From contig NZ_JAGEOK010000025.1 of NCBI RefSeq assembly GCF_017573545.1, positions 1-64,000 of the forward strand: a DNA stretch of 64,000 bases, written 5' to 3'. Of the stretch, positions 9,283 through 17,073 are shown piece by piece. Origin of the DNA: Actinomadura nitritigenes (GTDB taxonomy: Bacteria; Actinomycetota; Actinomycetes; Streptosporangiales; Streptosporangiaceae). Both the position numbers and the translations under genes were made by a program. How positions within the stretch are numbered: the stretch's first letter is position 1; every line of letters starts with the position of its first letter. A model generated the notes under the pieces. That model was not told the DNA's origin. It did not search any database and saw only the letters and a list, made by a program, of their open reading frames with translations.

Positions 9283-9462
9283 CTAGTCCTCCCCGTCGTC
9301 CCTGCGCCACGCCTCGTTGCGCTCGCGGGCCAGCGCCAGCGCGCCGGCCGCCGCGCTCTCGGTCGGGTACGGGCCCATCCGGTCCTTGTTCGGGCAGCCG
9401 GGCCCGTGCTCGACCTTCATGTGCTTCAGGCAGAACCACCAGTCACCGTCGTCACCGGCCAT
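9283..9462 (-). CDS. Small conserved actinobacterial protein, 59 aa
   Basis: A 59-codon gene with an excellent ribosome site (GGAAGGAG) before its ATG. The protein has DWWFCLKHMKVEHGPGCPN near its start, then KDRMGPYPTESAA and a basic helix. This pattern (WWFCL-H, a second Cys, then DRMGPYP) is one I recognise as a conserved small protein in streptomycetes and relatives. Function is unknown; the two Cys and two His residues could bind metal, which is only a guess. It lies convergent to the SIS-like gene and divergent from map. Confidence 0.8.
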   Translation of the reverse strand: MAGDDGDWWFCLKHMKVEHGPGCPNKDRMGPYPTESAAAGALALARERNEAWRRDDGED

Positions 9463-9531
9463 CGGCGCTCCTTCCGATCGTGGCTCGCGCGGGATTCGTT
9501 GCCGCGATGCCGCTGACTACACTCCATCACT

Positions 9532-10383
9532 ATGACGACCCAGCTTCTCCGTCCCGGCAACATCTCTCCCATGCGGAAGGTACCGGCGCAGATCCCGCGG
9601 CCGGAGTACGTGGGGAAGAAGCGCCCGAAGACCGGCGAGCCGGACGTCAAGACACCCGAGACCATCGAACGGATGCGCGTCGCCGGCAAGATCGCGGCAC
9701 AGGCGCTGGAGGAGGTCGGCAAGCACGTCCGGCCGGGCGTCACCACCGACGAGCTGGACCGCATCGGGCACGAGTTCATGCTCGACCACGGCGCCTACCC
9801 GTCCACCCTCGGCTACCGGGGGTTCCCGAAGTCGCTGTGCACCTCGATCAACGAGGTGATCTGCCACGGCATCCCCGACGACACCGTGCTGCGCGACGGC
9901 GACATCGTCAACGTCGACATCACCGCGTTCATCGGCGGCGTGCACGGCGACACCGACGCGACGTTCCTCTGCGGCGACGTGGACGAGGAGTCGCGGCTGC
10001 TGGTGGAGCGCACCCGCGAGGCGACGATGCGGGGCATCAGGGCGGTCAAGCCGGGGCGCGCGCTGAACGTGATCGGGCGGGTCATCGAGTCCTACGCCAA
10101 GCGGTTCGGGTACGGGGTCGTCCGCGACTTCACCGGGCACGGCATCGGCACCACGTTCCACTCGGGCCTGGTCGTCCCGCACTACGACGACCCGAACGCC
10201 ACGACGCTCATCGAGCCGGGCATGACGTTCACCGTCGAGCCGATGCTGACCCTCGGCAGCCACGACTACGACATCTGGGACGACGGCTGGACCGTCGTCA
10301 CCAAGGACCGCAGGCGCACCGCGCAGTTCGAGCACACGCTGCTGGTGACCGAGGACGGCCACGAGATCCTCACCCTCCCGTGA
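9532..10383 (+). CDS. map: Methionine aminopeptidase, type I with N-terminal extension
   Basis: 283 residues. It removes the initiator methionine from new proteins at the ribosome. The five metal ligands can be placed at D129 and D140 (11 apart, as in E. coli), H203 (TGHGIG), E236 (TVEPM) and E267 (FEHT), with the substrate-contacting H112 (CHGIP). The extra 35-40 N-terminal residues carry proline motifs (KVPAQIPRP), as in the longer actinobacterial MetAP1c form, where the extension is thought to help ribosome association. It stands apart from the ribosomal-protein operon that often carries the shorter map. Confidence 0.95.
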   Translation: MTTQLLRPGNISPMRKVPAQIPRPEYVGKKRPKTGEPDVKTPETIERMRVAGKIAAQALEEVGKHVRPGVTTDELDRIGHEFMLDHGAYPSTLGYRGFPKSLCTSINEVICHGIPDDTVLRDGDIVNVDITAFIGGVHGDTDATFLCGDVDEESRLLVERTREATMRGIRAVKPGRALNVIGRVIESYAKRFGYGVVRDFTGHGIGTTFHSGLVVPHYDDPNATTLIEPGMTFTVEPMLTLGSHDYDIWDDGWTVVTKDRRRTAQFEHTLLVTEDGHEILTLP

Positions 10384-10441
10384 CCCCTTCGTCGACCTAG
10401 CGTCCCCTTCAGCCAGCGACCCGGCCGGGAGAATGCGCCTG

Positions 10442-11131
10442 ATGAACGCGCCAGCGCCGTACGAGCCGAGGGTTCCGTCCGACAGCATGCCTCCCGGGCG
10501 GGCCGCGCTGAGCGTGACCTGGGCGGCGCTGCCGTTCCTGACGCTCGGGTACGCGACGCCCTTCACGTTCGCGGCGGCGGCCCTGTGGCGGCGCAGCGCG
10601 CACCTGCTGGTGTCGTCGGCGGTGTACATCGGCGTGTTCGCGCTGATGCTGTACCTGCTGCCGGACATCGGGAAGCAGGACGGCACGCAGCAGGCGGTGG
10701 GGGTGCTGCTGTTCGTCCTCGCGGTGGTGGGGTGCGGGCACGCGTTCCTCATCCGGCGCCGGGTGTTCGACCCGCACGGGCTGGCGGGCATCGACAACGA
10801 GGCCGTCGTGGAGCGGGTGCGGCGGCAGCGGCTGCTGCGCGAGAAGGCGCGGGAGCTGGCGGCGAGCGACCCGGGCCTCGCCAAGGAGCTGCGGATCGGC
10901 CGCCCCGACCTGACGCGCCAGTACCAGGACGGCGGCCTGGTCGACGTCAACCACGCCCCGGCGGAGGCGCTGACGCTGCTGCCCGGCATCACCCCGGAGC
11001 TCGCGGCGCGGATCGAGCGGGTGCGGGCGGAGGCCGGCGGGTTCGTGTCCGCCGAGGAGATGTCGGCGGTGGCGGGCCTGCCGCCGCAGCTGACCGGCGA
11101 CCTCGCCGACTACACCGTCTTCATCCGTTAG
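10442..11131 (+). CDS. Membrane protein with C-terminal helix-hairpin-helix domain
   Basis: 229 residues from ATG 10442; ATG 10433 is in frame but sits directly on the GGGAG ribosome site. Two to three hydrophobic segments (about 22-48, 55-72, 80-102) are followed by a charged region. A ComEA-like helix-hairpin-helix domain comes last (VDVNHAPAEALTLLPGITPELAARI). In ComEA this fold binds DNA non-specifically; here it is cytoplasmic or peripheral and the role is unknown. Imperfect 20-23 bp tandem repeats of the gene's own 3' end, including the stop codon, follow it. Confidence 0.75.
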   Translation: MNAPAPYEPRVPSDSMPPGRAALSVTWAALPFLTLGYATPFTFAAAALWRRSAHLLVSSAVYIGVFALMLYLLPDIGKQDGTQQAVGVLLFVLAVVGCGHAFLIRRRVFDPHGLAGIDNEAVVERVRRQRLLREKARELAASDPGLAKELRIGRPDLTRQYQDGGLVDVNHAPAEALTLLPGITPELAARIERVRAEAGGFVSAEEMSAVAGLPPQLTGDLADYTVFIR

Positions 11132-11200
11132 CGGCCGTCCTCGTCCGCTGGCGGGCGTCATCGTCCCCCTGCGGGGCCGTCTCGATCCGCTGATCGCGGG
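11116..11200 (+). repeat. Four imperfect tandem copies of a gene 3' end
   Basis: Units at 11116-11135, 11136-11155, 11156-11177 and 11178-11200 share the frame CGTC-TC-TCCG-T-GCGG. The first unit contains the final codons and TAG stop of the helix-hairpin-helix gene; later units have diverged and lost the stop. The array fills the space before the next gene. Confidence 0.6.
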
Positions 11201-11203
11201 TAT

Positions 11204-12253
11204 GTGGCGGGCGTGACGGAGAAGAAGGGCGGCGGGGACGCGCGGAAAGGCGGCGACCGCCTCGCCGAGTACCGCGGCAGACGCGACCCCCGGAAGACGC
11301 CCGAGCCCGTACCCGAGGAGGAGGCCCTCCCGCACGGCGACGACGACACGTTCGTCGTCCAGGAGCACCACGCCTCCAGCCTGCGCTGGGACCTGCGGTT
11401 CGAGCGGGACGGCGTGCTGGTCTCCTGGGCCGTGCCGAAGGGCCTGCCGTGGAGCCCGAAGACGAACCACCTGGCCGTCCACACCGAGGACCATCCGCTG
11501 GAGTACGCGACGTTCGAGGGCGACATCCCGCAGGACGAGTACGGCGGCGGCAAGGTGACGATCTGGGACCGCGGGACGTACGAGACGGAGAAGTGGTCCG
11601 AGCGCGAGGTGAAGGTCGTCATCCACGGCTCGCGGGTGTCGGGCCGGTACGTGCTGTTCAAGACGCGCGGCGAGAACTGGATGATCCACCGGATGGACCC
11701 GCCCGCGGACCCGGACGCCGAGCCGCTGCCGGAGGCGCTGCGCCCGATGCGGCCGGTCCGGAAGACCCGGCTGCCGCGCGACCAGGACGCGTGGGGGTTC
11801 GAGTTCGCGTGGGGCGGCCGGCGGCTGCTCGCGTACGTGGAGGGCGGCCGGACGCGGTTCACCGACGGCCGGGGGCGCCCCGTGGACGGTCCCGCCGGGC
11901 TCGGCTCGCGGCTCGGTGAGCGGCTCGGCGCGCGCCCGGCGGTGCTGGACGGCGCGCTGGCCGTGCTGGACGGCCGCGAGACCTACATGATCTTCGATGT
12001 GCCGCATCTGGACGGCCGGCCGCTGCTGGACGTCCCGTACCGCGAGCGCCGCGCCAGGCTCGACGGGCTGGACCTGTCGGGCCCGGCGTGGCAGACGGCG
12101 CCGTGGTACCCGGGCGACGGCGACGCGGTGCGGGAGACCGCGGCCGCCCAGGGCCTGCCCGGCGTCCTCGCGAAGCGGCTGGACTCGCCGTACGAGCCGG
12201 GCGAGGAGTCCGACGCCTGGCGCCTGATCGAGGCGCCCTCGCGTAAGCGCTGA
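11204..12253 (+). CDS. LigD-like 3'-phosphoesterase fused to a degenerate ATP-dependent ligase domain
   Basis: 349 residues. Residues about 45-170 are a LigD-type phosphoesterase domain: FVVQEHHASSLRWDLRF, VSWAVPKG, GGKVTIWDRGTY and WMIHRMD are its hallmark motifs. This domain trims 3' ends during bacterial end joining. Residues about 185-345 align with the adenylation domain of LigD. However, the nucleotide-accepting lysine motif (E-x-K-W-D-G-x-R) reads FEFAWGGRR, so K is A and D is G. The later EGVVAKRLDS motif is PGVLAKRLDS, and the basic GRRS-type end is GEES. Ligase activity is therefore unlikely while the phosphoesterase looks intact. No Ku or LigD polymerase gene is nearby. Confidence 0.85.
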   Translation: MAGVTEKKGGGDARKGGDRLAEYRGRRDPRKTPEPVPEEEALPHGDDDTFVVQEHHASSLRWDLRFERDGVLVSWAVPKGLPWSPKTNHLAVHTEDHPLEYATFEGDIPQDEYGGGKVTIWDRGTYETEKWSEREVKVVIHGSRVSGRYVLFKTRGENWMIHRMDPPADPDAEPLPEALRPMRPVRKTRLPRDQDAWGFEFAWGGRRLLAYVEGGRTRFTDGRGRPVDGPAGLGSRLGERLGARPAVLDGALAVLDGRETYMIFDVPHLDGRPLLDVPYRERRARLDGLDLSGPAWQTAPWYPGDGDAVRETAAAQGLPGVLAKRLDSPYEPGEESDAWRLIEAPSRKR

Positions 12254-12262
12254 CCGGCCGCG

Positions 12263-12322
12263 GGCTCAGTAGCCGACGGCTCGGTAGGCCGCGGCTCAGT
12301 AGGCGACGGCTCAGTAGGCGAC
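12263..12322. repeat. Four 15-bp tandem units over a stop codon
   Basis: Units at 12263-12277, 12278-12292, 12293-12307 and 12308-12322; the last two are identical (GGCTCAGTAGGCGAC). The stop codon and final codons of the NmrA-like gene lie inside the last unit, so on the minus strand the end of the gene (Val-Ala-Tyr-stop) is reiterated downstream. Confidence 0.85.
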
Positions 12323-12934
12323 GGTGATGCGGCGGCCGATCGCGTCGTTGTTCTCCAGCTCGTCGACGAGCGCGACGGCGTAGTCCTCCGCGCTGATGCG
12401 GCTGTTGCCGTCGGCATCACTGAGGAGCTGGTCGCCGCCCAGCCGGAACGTGCCGGTGCGCTCGCCGGGCTCGATGAGCGCGGCGGGCGAGATGAAGGTC
12501 CAGTCCAGGTCGCCGGCCTCGGCCCGGATGACGCCGAGCTGCGCGGCCGCGGCGAGCGCCTCGTTCTTGTAGACGTCGGGGAAGCCGGGGGTGTCCACGA
12601 GCCGGACCCCGGGCGCGACCTCCAGGCTTCCGGCGCCGCCGACCACGACCAGGCGGCGGACACCGGCCCGCCGCAGGGCGTCGAGGACGCCGCGGGTGGT
12701 GGCCAGCAGCGGTCCCTCGGTCTCCGAACCGTCCCGGGGCGGCGGGACGGTCAGCACGACGGCGTCGTGCCCCTCGGCCAGCCCGGCGATCGCGGCGGCG
12801 TCGGCCGCCTCGGCCTTGGCCGTCCCCTCGTTCCCGCTCCGGGTGACGCCGGTGACCTCGTGGCCGCGCTCGCGCGCCTCGCCGGCGATCCGCCGGCCGA
12901 TCATTCCGGTCGCGCCGATCAACAGGATCCTCAT
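12311..12934 (-). CDS. NAD(P)-binding NmrA-like atypical short-chain dehydrogenase
   Basis: 207 residues from ATG 12934, chosen because GGAGGAGG lies just upstream and because MRILLIGATGMIGRRIA places the Rossmann motif at the N-terminus as expected. The TxxxxxAA region and the conserved DWTFISPAALIEPG match NmrA/YwnB-like NAD(P)H-binding proteins, many of which are redox sensors or quinone/flavin reductases without the classical YxxxK pair; none is seen here. It is divergent from an HxlR regulator across 87 bp, a pairing common for this family. Its 3' end is duplicated in tandem. Confidence 0.85.
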   Translation of the reverse strand: MRILLIGATGMIGRRIAGEARERGHEVTGVTRSGNEGTAKAEAADAAAIAGLAEGHDAVVLTVPPPRDGSETEGPLLATTRGVLDALRRAGVRRLVVVGGAGSLEVAPGVRLVDTPGFPDVYKNEALAAAAQLGVIRAEAGDLDWTFISPAALIEPGERTGTFRLGGDQLLSDADGNSRISAEDYAVALVDELENNDAIGRRITVAY

Positions 12935-12968
12935 GTCGTCCTCCTCCGTGTCCGTGCCGACCATGAAG

Positions 12969-12983
12969 GTATCCATCGGATAC
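12969..12983. promoter_or_regulatory. Palindromic operator between the NmrA-like gene and hxlR
   Basis: A perfect inverted repeat, GTATCC-atc-GGATAC, lies in the 87-bp divergent region, which is AT-richer than its surroundings. HxlR proteins are dimeric winged-helix regulators that often control a divergent oxidoreductase. Binding here is an inference. Confidence 0.5.
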
Positions 12984-13021
12984 TGGTTACTTCAACGTGC
13001 TATTGGTACCCTCTGGAAACC

Positions 13022-13372
13022 ATGAGAGGCGACGCGTTCGATCCCGAGTGCCCGACCCGGCTCATCCTCGACCGGATCGGCGACAAGTGGTCGGTGCTGG
13101 TCGTGCTGAGCCTCACCGGCGGACCGCTCCGCTTCACCGAGCTGCGCCGTCTGATCGGCGGCGTCACCCCCAAGGTCCTTACCCAGACGCTGCGCACGAT
13201 GGAACGCGACGGCCTGGTCACCCGGCAGGTGTTCGCCGAGGTCCCGCCCCGCGTCGAGTACGCGCTGACCCCGCTGGGGCTGTCACTGCACAAGCCGATC
13301 CAGGCGATCACCGAGTGGGCCGAGGAGAACGTCGAGGCCGTCGTCGCCGCCCGCACCGCCCACGACGCCTGA
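13022..13372 (+). CDS. HxlR-family winged-helix regulator
   Basis: 116 residues, typical size. CPTRLILDRIGDKWSVLVV opens the domain with the near-N-terminal Cys that many HxlR proteins use to sense electrophiles or redox change. GGPLRFTELRRLIGGVTPK is the recognition helix and VEYALTPLG the wing. It is divergent from the NmrA-like gene, which it probably controls. A 24-bp piece spanning its stop codon is repeated immediately downstream. Confidence 0.92.
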   Translation: MRGDAFDPECPTRLILDRIGDKWSVLVVLSLTGGPLRFTELRRLIGGVTPKVLTQTLRTMERDGLVTRQVFAEVPPRVEYALTPLGLSLHKPIQAITEWAEENVEAVVAARTAHDA

Positions 13373-13406
13373 CCGTGCGCAGCGCCCACGACGCCTGACC
13401 GTGCGC
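13357..13406. repeat. 24-bp tandem duplication across the hxlR stop
   Basis: The 24 bases at 13357-13380 recur at 13383-13406, identical by eye. The first copy includes the last codons and TGA of the HxlR gene. Confidence 0.85.
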
Positions 13407-13583
13407 CGGCCGTGCGGGCGCCTTCTCCCCCATCCTGCCGCCGTGGAACCGCCCCGGCGCTATCCGCATCAAAGGGACGTGGCATCCGCTTCGGCGCGCC
13501 GCCGCTGAAAACGATCAGTAGCGGGCTAGAGTCCCGCCCTGAACCGGGCGGCGGACGGTGCGCGGAAGGCGGGGGAACTGCCC

Positions 13584-14300
13584 ATGATGGGGAAGACGCA
13601 CGCGCTGAGCGGCGCGCTGGCGTGGCTGGCCGCGGTGCCGGTGCTCGGCCAGGAGAAGCTGCTCGGCGAGTACGCGGTGTCGCTGTCGCCCGAGCAGGTC
13701 GCGGCGGGCGCGGTGGTGTGCGCGGGCGCGGCGATCCTGCCCGACATCGACCATCACAACGGACGCATCGCCAACACCTACGGTCCCATCACGCACCACA
13801 TGTGCAAGTGGATCGGGAAGGTGTCGGGCGGGCACCGGCACGCCACCCACTCGATCCTGTTCGCGGTCGGCATCGGCTGGGCGATGGACACCCTGGCCAC
13901 CCACTACGTGTACGCGTGGTGGGCCTGCCTGTTCATGATCGTCGGACTGGGCCTGCGCGGCGTCGGCCTCGACTTCGAGGGCCGCGAGCCGCAGTCCGCG
14001 CTCGCCGACTGCGCGCTGGCGCTGATCGCCGTCTGGCTGATGCACAAGATCGACATGAGCTTCGTGGGGTTCGCGGTCACCCTCGGCTGCCTGGCGCACG
14101 TGGCCGGGGACTGCCTGACACCGCGCGGCTGCCCGGTGTTCTGGCCGCTGCCCTGGCGGATCGAGGTGCCGGTGGTCCCCCGCACGAACGGCAAGGTCGA
14201 GCACTGGGTCGTCGGGCCGGTGCTGATGCTCGGCATCGCGATCCTGGCGATCCGGTCGGTGCTCGGCGACGTCGCCACCCGCTGGCTCACCAAGGGCTGA
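13584..14300 (+). CDS. YdjM-type membrane-bound metal-dependent hydrolase
   Basis: 238 residues. The family (DUF457, LexA-binding inner-membrane hydrolase) is marked by the N-terminal KTHALSG, then a membrane helix, DIDHHNGRIA, GGHRHATHS and a late GDCLTPRG. The His/Asp residues are thought to bind metal on the cytoplasmic face. Four to five hydrophobic segments are visible. The substrate is unknown. It ends one base before the convergent lipoprotein gene. Confidence 0.88.
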   Translation: MMGKTHALSGALAWLAAVPVLGQEKLLGEYAVSLSPEQVAAGAVVCAGAAILPDIDHHNGRIANTYGPITHHMCKWIGKVSGGHRHATHSILFAVGIGWAMDTLATHYVYAWWACLFMIVGLGLRGVGLDFEGREPQSALADCALALIAVWLMHKIDMSFVGFAVTLGCLAHVAGDCLTPRGCPVFWPLPWRIEVPVVPRTNGKVEHWVVGPVLMLGIAILAIRSVLGDVATRWLTKG

Positions 14301-14819
14301 TCAGCGCAGGTCGGCGAAGTCGGCGCAGTCGACGAGCCCCCATCCGTACTCGTCGGGGTCCGGTCCGCTCCAGAGCTTCACCTGCTCGACCCCCGGAATG
14401 GACGCGGCGGTGCAGGCGATCTGGCCCAGCGCGACGCGCGACCAGCTCACCCGCCGGTGCGGCACGCCTTCCTGCAGGTCGACGATCAGGACGGAGGGAT
14501 CGTCGACGATCCTGCCCTCCAGCGGGACGCGCACCTCGCTGTACAGGCCGACCCTTCCCTCCACCGAGGTGACCGGGACGCCGAGCTGCGCGATCGCCAG
14601 GTACGGGTGGCCCGGCAGCCCGGGACGGACGACCGGGCGGATGCCGCCGCCCTTCACGAGGTAGACCGTGATGGTGGAGGCCCGTCCCTGGGCGACCGGC
14701 ATGCTGCCCGCGCTGAGCACGCCCGTCGGCCGGACGCCGCAGCCCGCCGACACCACGGCCGCCGTCACGGCGGCCGCCGCGGCGAGGGCCCGGACCGCCC
14801 GTCCCCGTCGCCTGATCAT
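14301..14819 (-). CDS. Lipoprotein of a two-component system (GerMN/LpqB-like segment)
   Basis: 172 residues from ATG 14819, with GGGGAGG upstream; the ATG overlaps the kinase stop (ATGA), so translation is probably coupled. A signal peptide ends in the lipobox VSAGC. The mature part (TVYLVKGGGIRPV, then LGVPVTSVEGRVGLYSEV) resembles the GerMN module of LpqB, the lipoprotein partner of MtrB. It is likely an extracytoplasmic modulator of the kinase. RPGLPGHPYL is nearly identical to a stretch in the kinase sensor domain (RPGLEGHPYL). Confidence 0.82.
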   Translation of the reverse strand: MIRRRGRAVRALAAAAAVTAAVVSAGCGVRPTGVLSAGSMPVAQGRASTITVYLVKGGGIRPVVRPGLPGHPYLAIAQLGVPVTSVEGRVGLYSEVRVPLEGRIVDDPSVLIVDLQEGVPHRRVSWSRVALGQIACTAASIPGVEQVKLWSGPDPDEYGWGLVDCADFADLR

Positions 14820-16303
14820 CCGTCCTCCCCGCACTCGTCCCGGTCCTCCTCGTCCGCCTGCCGGACGGGCAGCCAGAGCGTGAACACCGCTCCCCCGTCC
14901 GGCCCGTTGGCGGCCTCCAGCGCGCCGCCGTGCAGGACGGCGTTCTCCTTCGCGATCGACAGTCCCAGGCCGCTGCCCTCGCTGCGGGAGCGGGCCGCCT
15001 CCGCCTTCACGAACCGGTCGAAGACCACGGGGAGCAGGTCGTCCGGGATGCCGGGCCCGCGGTCGGCGACGGTGATCGCCAGGCCCGGCTCGCCGTCGCG
15101 CCGCTCCGGCCCGAAGCGCAGCGTGACCGGCGGGCCGCCGTGCTTCAGCGCGTTGCCGACCAGGTTCGCGACGATGACGTCGAGCCGCCGCGGATCCGCC
15201 CGGACGAACAGGTCGGCCGGGCCCTCCACCGCCACCCGGCCCGGCCAGCCGCGCGCCGACAGCGTGCCGGCGACCGCCTCCGCCACGTTCACGTCGTCCA
15301 GGACGAGCGCGGCGGCGCCCGCGTCGAACCGGCTGATCTCGATCAGGTGCTCGACCAGCCCGCCGAGCCGGCGGGTCTCCTCGGCGACCAGCCGCGCCGC
15401 GCCGCCGTCGTCGCCCGCCTCCTCGGCCAGCACGTCGGTCATCGCGATCATCGAGGTCAGCGGCGTGCGCAGCTCGTGCGAGACGTCCGCGACGAACCGG
15501 CGGGACGCCGCCTCCATCGCGCGCAGCTCCGTCACGGTCCGCTCCAGCGCGGCGGCGGCGTGGTTGTAGGTGCGGGCGAGGTCGGCGAGCTCGTCGTGCC
15601 CGCGCACCCGGACCCGGGTCGCCAGCCGCCCGTCGCCGAGCGCGCGGGCGGCCGCGCCGAGCCGGCGCACCGGCCGCAGCACCCCGCGGGTCGCGAGGAG
15701 GGCGAGCAGCAGCGCCGCGAGCAGCGCGGCGGCGTCGGCGACGATGAGCGCCCGGGTGAGCGAGCGCAGGTCCGCCGCCTCCCGGGACAGGCTCACCGAG
15801 ACGAACACCATCGGCGGCGTGGTCCGCTGCGGCTCGTCCGCCGTCGTGGTGTAGCCGGTGGCGCGGGCGCCGACCAGCAGGTAGGGATGCCCCTCCAGAC
15901 CGGGACGGGACTTGACCACGATCCGCTGGAAGACCATGCCGTGCGTCGCCCTGCGCGCGAACTCGCTGCTGACCGGCACGTCCAGCGCGCCGGCCGGGGG
16001 CTCCGGGGCGCTCCCGTCGAGCGGCACCGGCACGGCGACCACCGAGCGCCCGGGAGCCGCGAGCGTCTGCTCCACCTGGTCGGCGATCAGGAGCTCGGTG
16101 TCGGGCGGCATCTGCTGCGGGATCTGCTGGGCCAGCGTGTCGCGGATCTGGGTCAGCACCGCGTCCTGCGTGCGCTGCAGCATCACCCGCCGCAGCAGGA
16201 CGTACGAGATGCCGGACGCGAGCACCGACGCCAGCAGCGCCACCACCGTGAACGCCGCGACGAGCCGGACCCGCAGCCCGGTGAACCGGCGCAGCGTCGT
16301 CAC
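14816..16303 (-). CDS. Membrane sensor histidine kinase (HAMP-HisKA-HATPase)
   Basis: 495 residues from a GTG that overlaps the response-regulator stop (GTGA). A first membrane helix (about 12-35) is followed by an extracytoplasmic sensor of about 150 residues and a second helix (about 185-208). A HAMP linker leads to the dimerisation helix with phospho-acceptor H276 (FVADVSHELRTPLTSM). The ATPase domain has N-box NLVGNALKH, G1 DRGPGIP and G2 GSGLGLSIAK. It should phosphorylate the upstream-encoded OmpR-type regulator. The RR-HK-lipoprotein order resembles MtrA-MtrB-LpqB but the proteins are smaller and divergent. Confidence 0.93.
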   Translation of the reverse strand: MTTLRRFTGLRVRLVAAFTVVALLASVLASGISYVLLRRVMLQRTQDAVLTQIRDTLAQQIPQQMPPDTELLIADQVEQTLAAPGRSVVAVPVPLDGSAPEPPAGALDVPVSSEFARRATHGMVFQRIVVKSRPGLEGHPYLLVGARATGYTTTADEPQRTTPPMVFVSVSLSREAADLRSLTRALIVADAAALLAALLLALLATRGVLRPVRRLGAAARALGDGRLATRVRVRGHDELADLARTYNHAAAALERTVTELRAMEAASRRFVADVSHELRTPLTSMIAMTDVLAEEAGDDGGAARLVAEETRRLGGLVEHLIEISRFDAGAAALVLDDVNVAEAVAGTLSARGWPGRVAVEGPADLFVRADPRRLDVIVANLVGNALKHGGPPVTLRFGPERRDGEPGLAITVADRGPGIPDDLLPVVFDRFVKAEAARSRSEGSGLGLSIAKENAVLHGGALEAANGPDGGAVFTLWLPVRQADEEDRDECGEDG

Positions 16304-16998
16304 GGCGCGGTGAACCGGTAGCCGAAGCCGCGCACCGTCTCGATCAGCCGCGGCTCCCCGGGCTCGTCCTCGATCTTGGCGCGGACCCGCTGCACGCAGG
16401 CGTCGACCAGCCGCGAGTCGCCCGGATAGGTGTGCTCCCACACCTCGGCCAGCAGGTGCTGGCGGGTCAGCGCCTGACCGGGCCGCCGGGACAGCTCCAG
16501 CAGCAGCCGCAGCTCCGTCGGGGTGAGGCGGACATCGGTCCCCGCCTTGGTGACCTTCAGCGACGCGCGGTCGATGACGAGGTCGCCGTAGGCGGAGATG
16601 TCGGCGCGGGTCTCGGCGCGGCGCAGCACCGCCCGGATCCGCGCGTCCAGCACCCGCGGCTCGACCGGCTTCACCACGTAGTCGTCGGCGCCCGCCTCCA
16701 GGCCGAGGACGACGTCCAGGTCGTCGCCGCGCGCGGTGAGCAGGATCACCGGCAGCGGGTCGCCGCGGCGGATCCGCCGGCACACCTCGATGCCGTCGAT
16801 GCCGGGCAGCATCACGTCGAGGATCGCGATCTCCGGGCGGCGGGCGCGCAGCGCCTCCAGGCCGTCCTCCCCGGTGGCGCGGGACGTCACGCGGTGCCCC
16901 TGGCGGGTCAGCGCCAGCTCCAGCGCGGTCCGCGCCGACGGATCGTCCTCCACGAAGAGAATGCTCGCCACCCGGACATTATTGGGCTCGCCGGTCAC
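16300..16998 (-). CDS. OmpR/PhoB-family response regulator
   Basis: 232 residues. The receiver domain has the acidic pair EDD near residue 17, phospho-acceptor D61 (AILDVMLPG), T88 and K110. The C-terminal winged helix (about 135-230) includes LTPTELRLLLELSRRPG and the wing RLIETVRGFGYRF. It is first in a three-gene, overlapping operon with kinase and lipoprotein. GTG 16998 is the longest start; GTG 16974 is also possible. A glycosyltransferase gene starts 75 bp away on the other strand and could be a target. Confidence 0.93.
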   Translation of the reverse strand: MTGEPNNVRVASILFVEDDPSARTALELALTRQGHRVTSRATGEDGLEALRARRPEIAILDVMLPGIDGIEVCRRIRRGDPLPVILLTARGDDLDVVLGLEAGADDYVVKPVEPRVLDARIRAVLRRAETRADISAYGDLVIDRASLKVTKAGTDVRLTPTELRLLLELSRRPGQALTRQHLLAEVWEHTYPGDSRLVDACVQRVRAKIEDEPGEPRLIETVRGFGYRFTAP

Positions 16999-17073
16999 TC
17001 CGCCCCACTCATGTCACAAGATCCGGACATTCCGCCGACGGGACGGTGACGTCCGGCCCGGACCGTGGGGCCC

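Noticed and set aside
12263..12322. Possible CRISPR array
   Set aside because: Units are 15 bp and directly abutting with no spacers, and no cas genes are present.
16300..16783. Extension of the histidine kinase frame upstream through the response-regulator gene
   Set aside because: The GTGA overlap at 16300-16303 gives the natural kinase start; the upstream part is an out-of-frame reading of the regulator.
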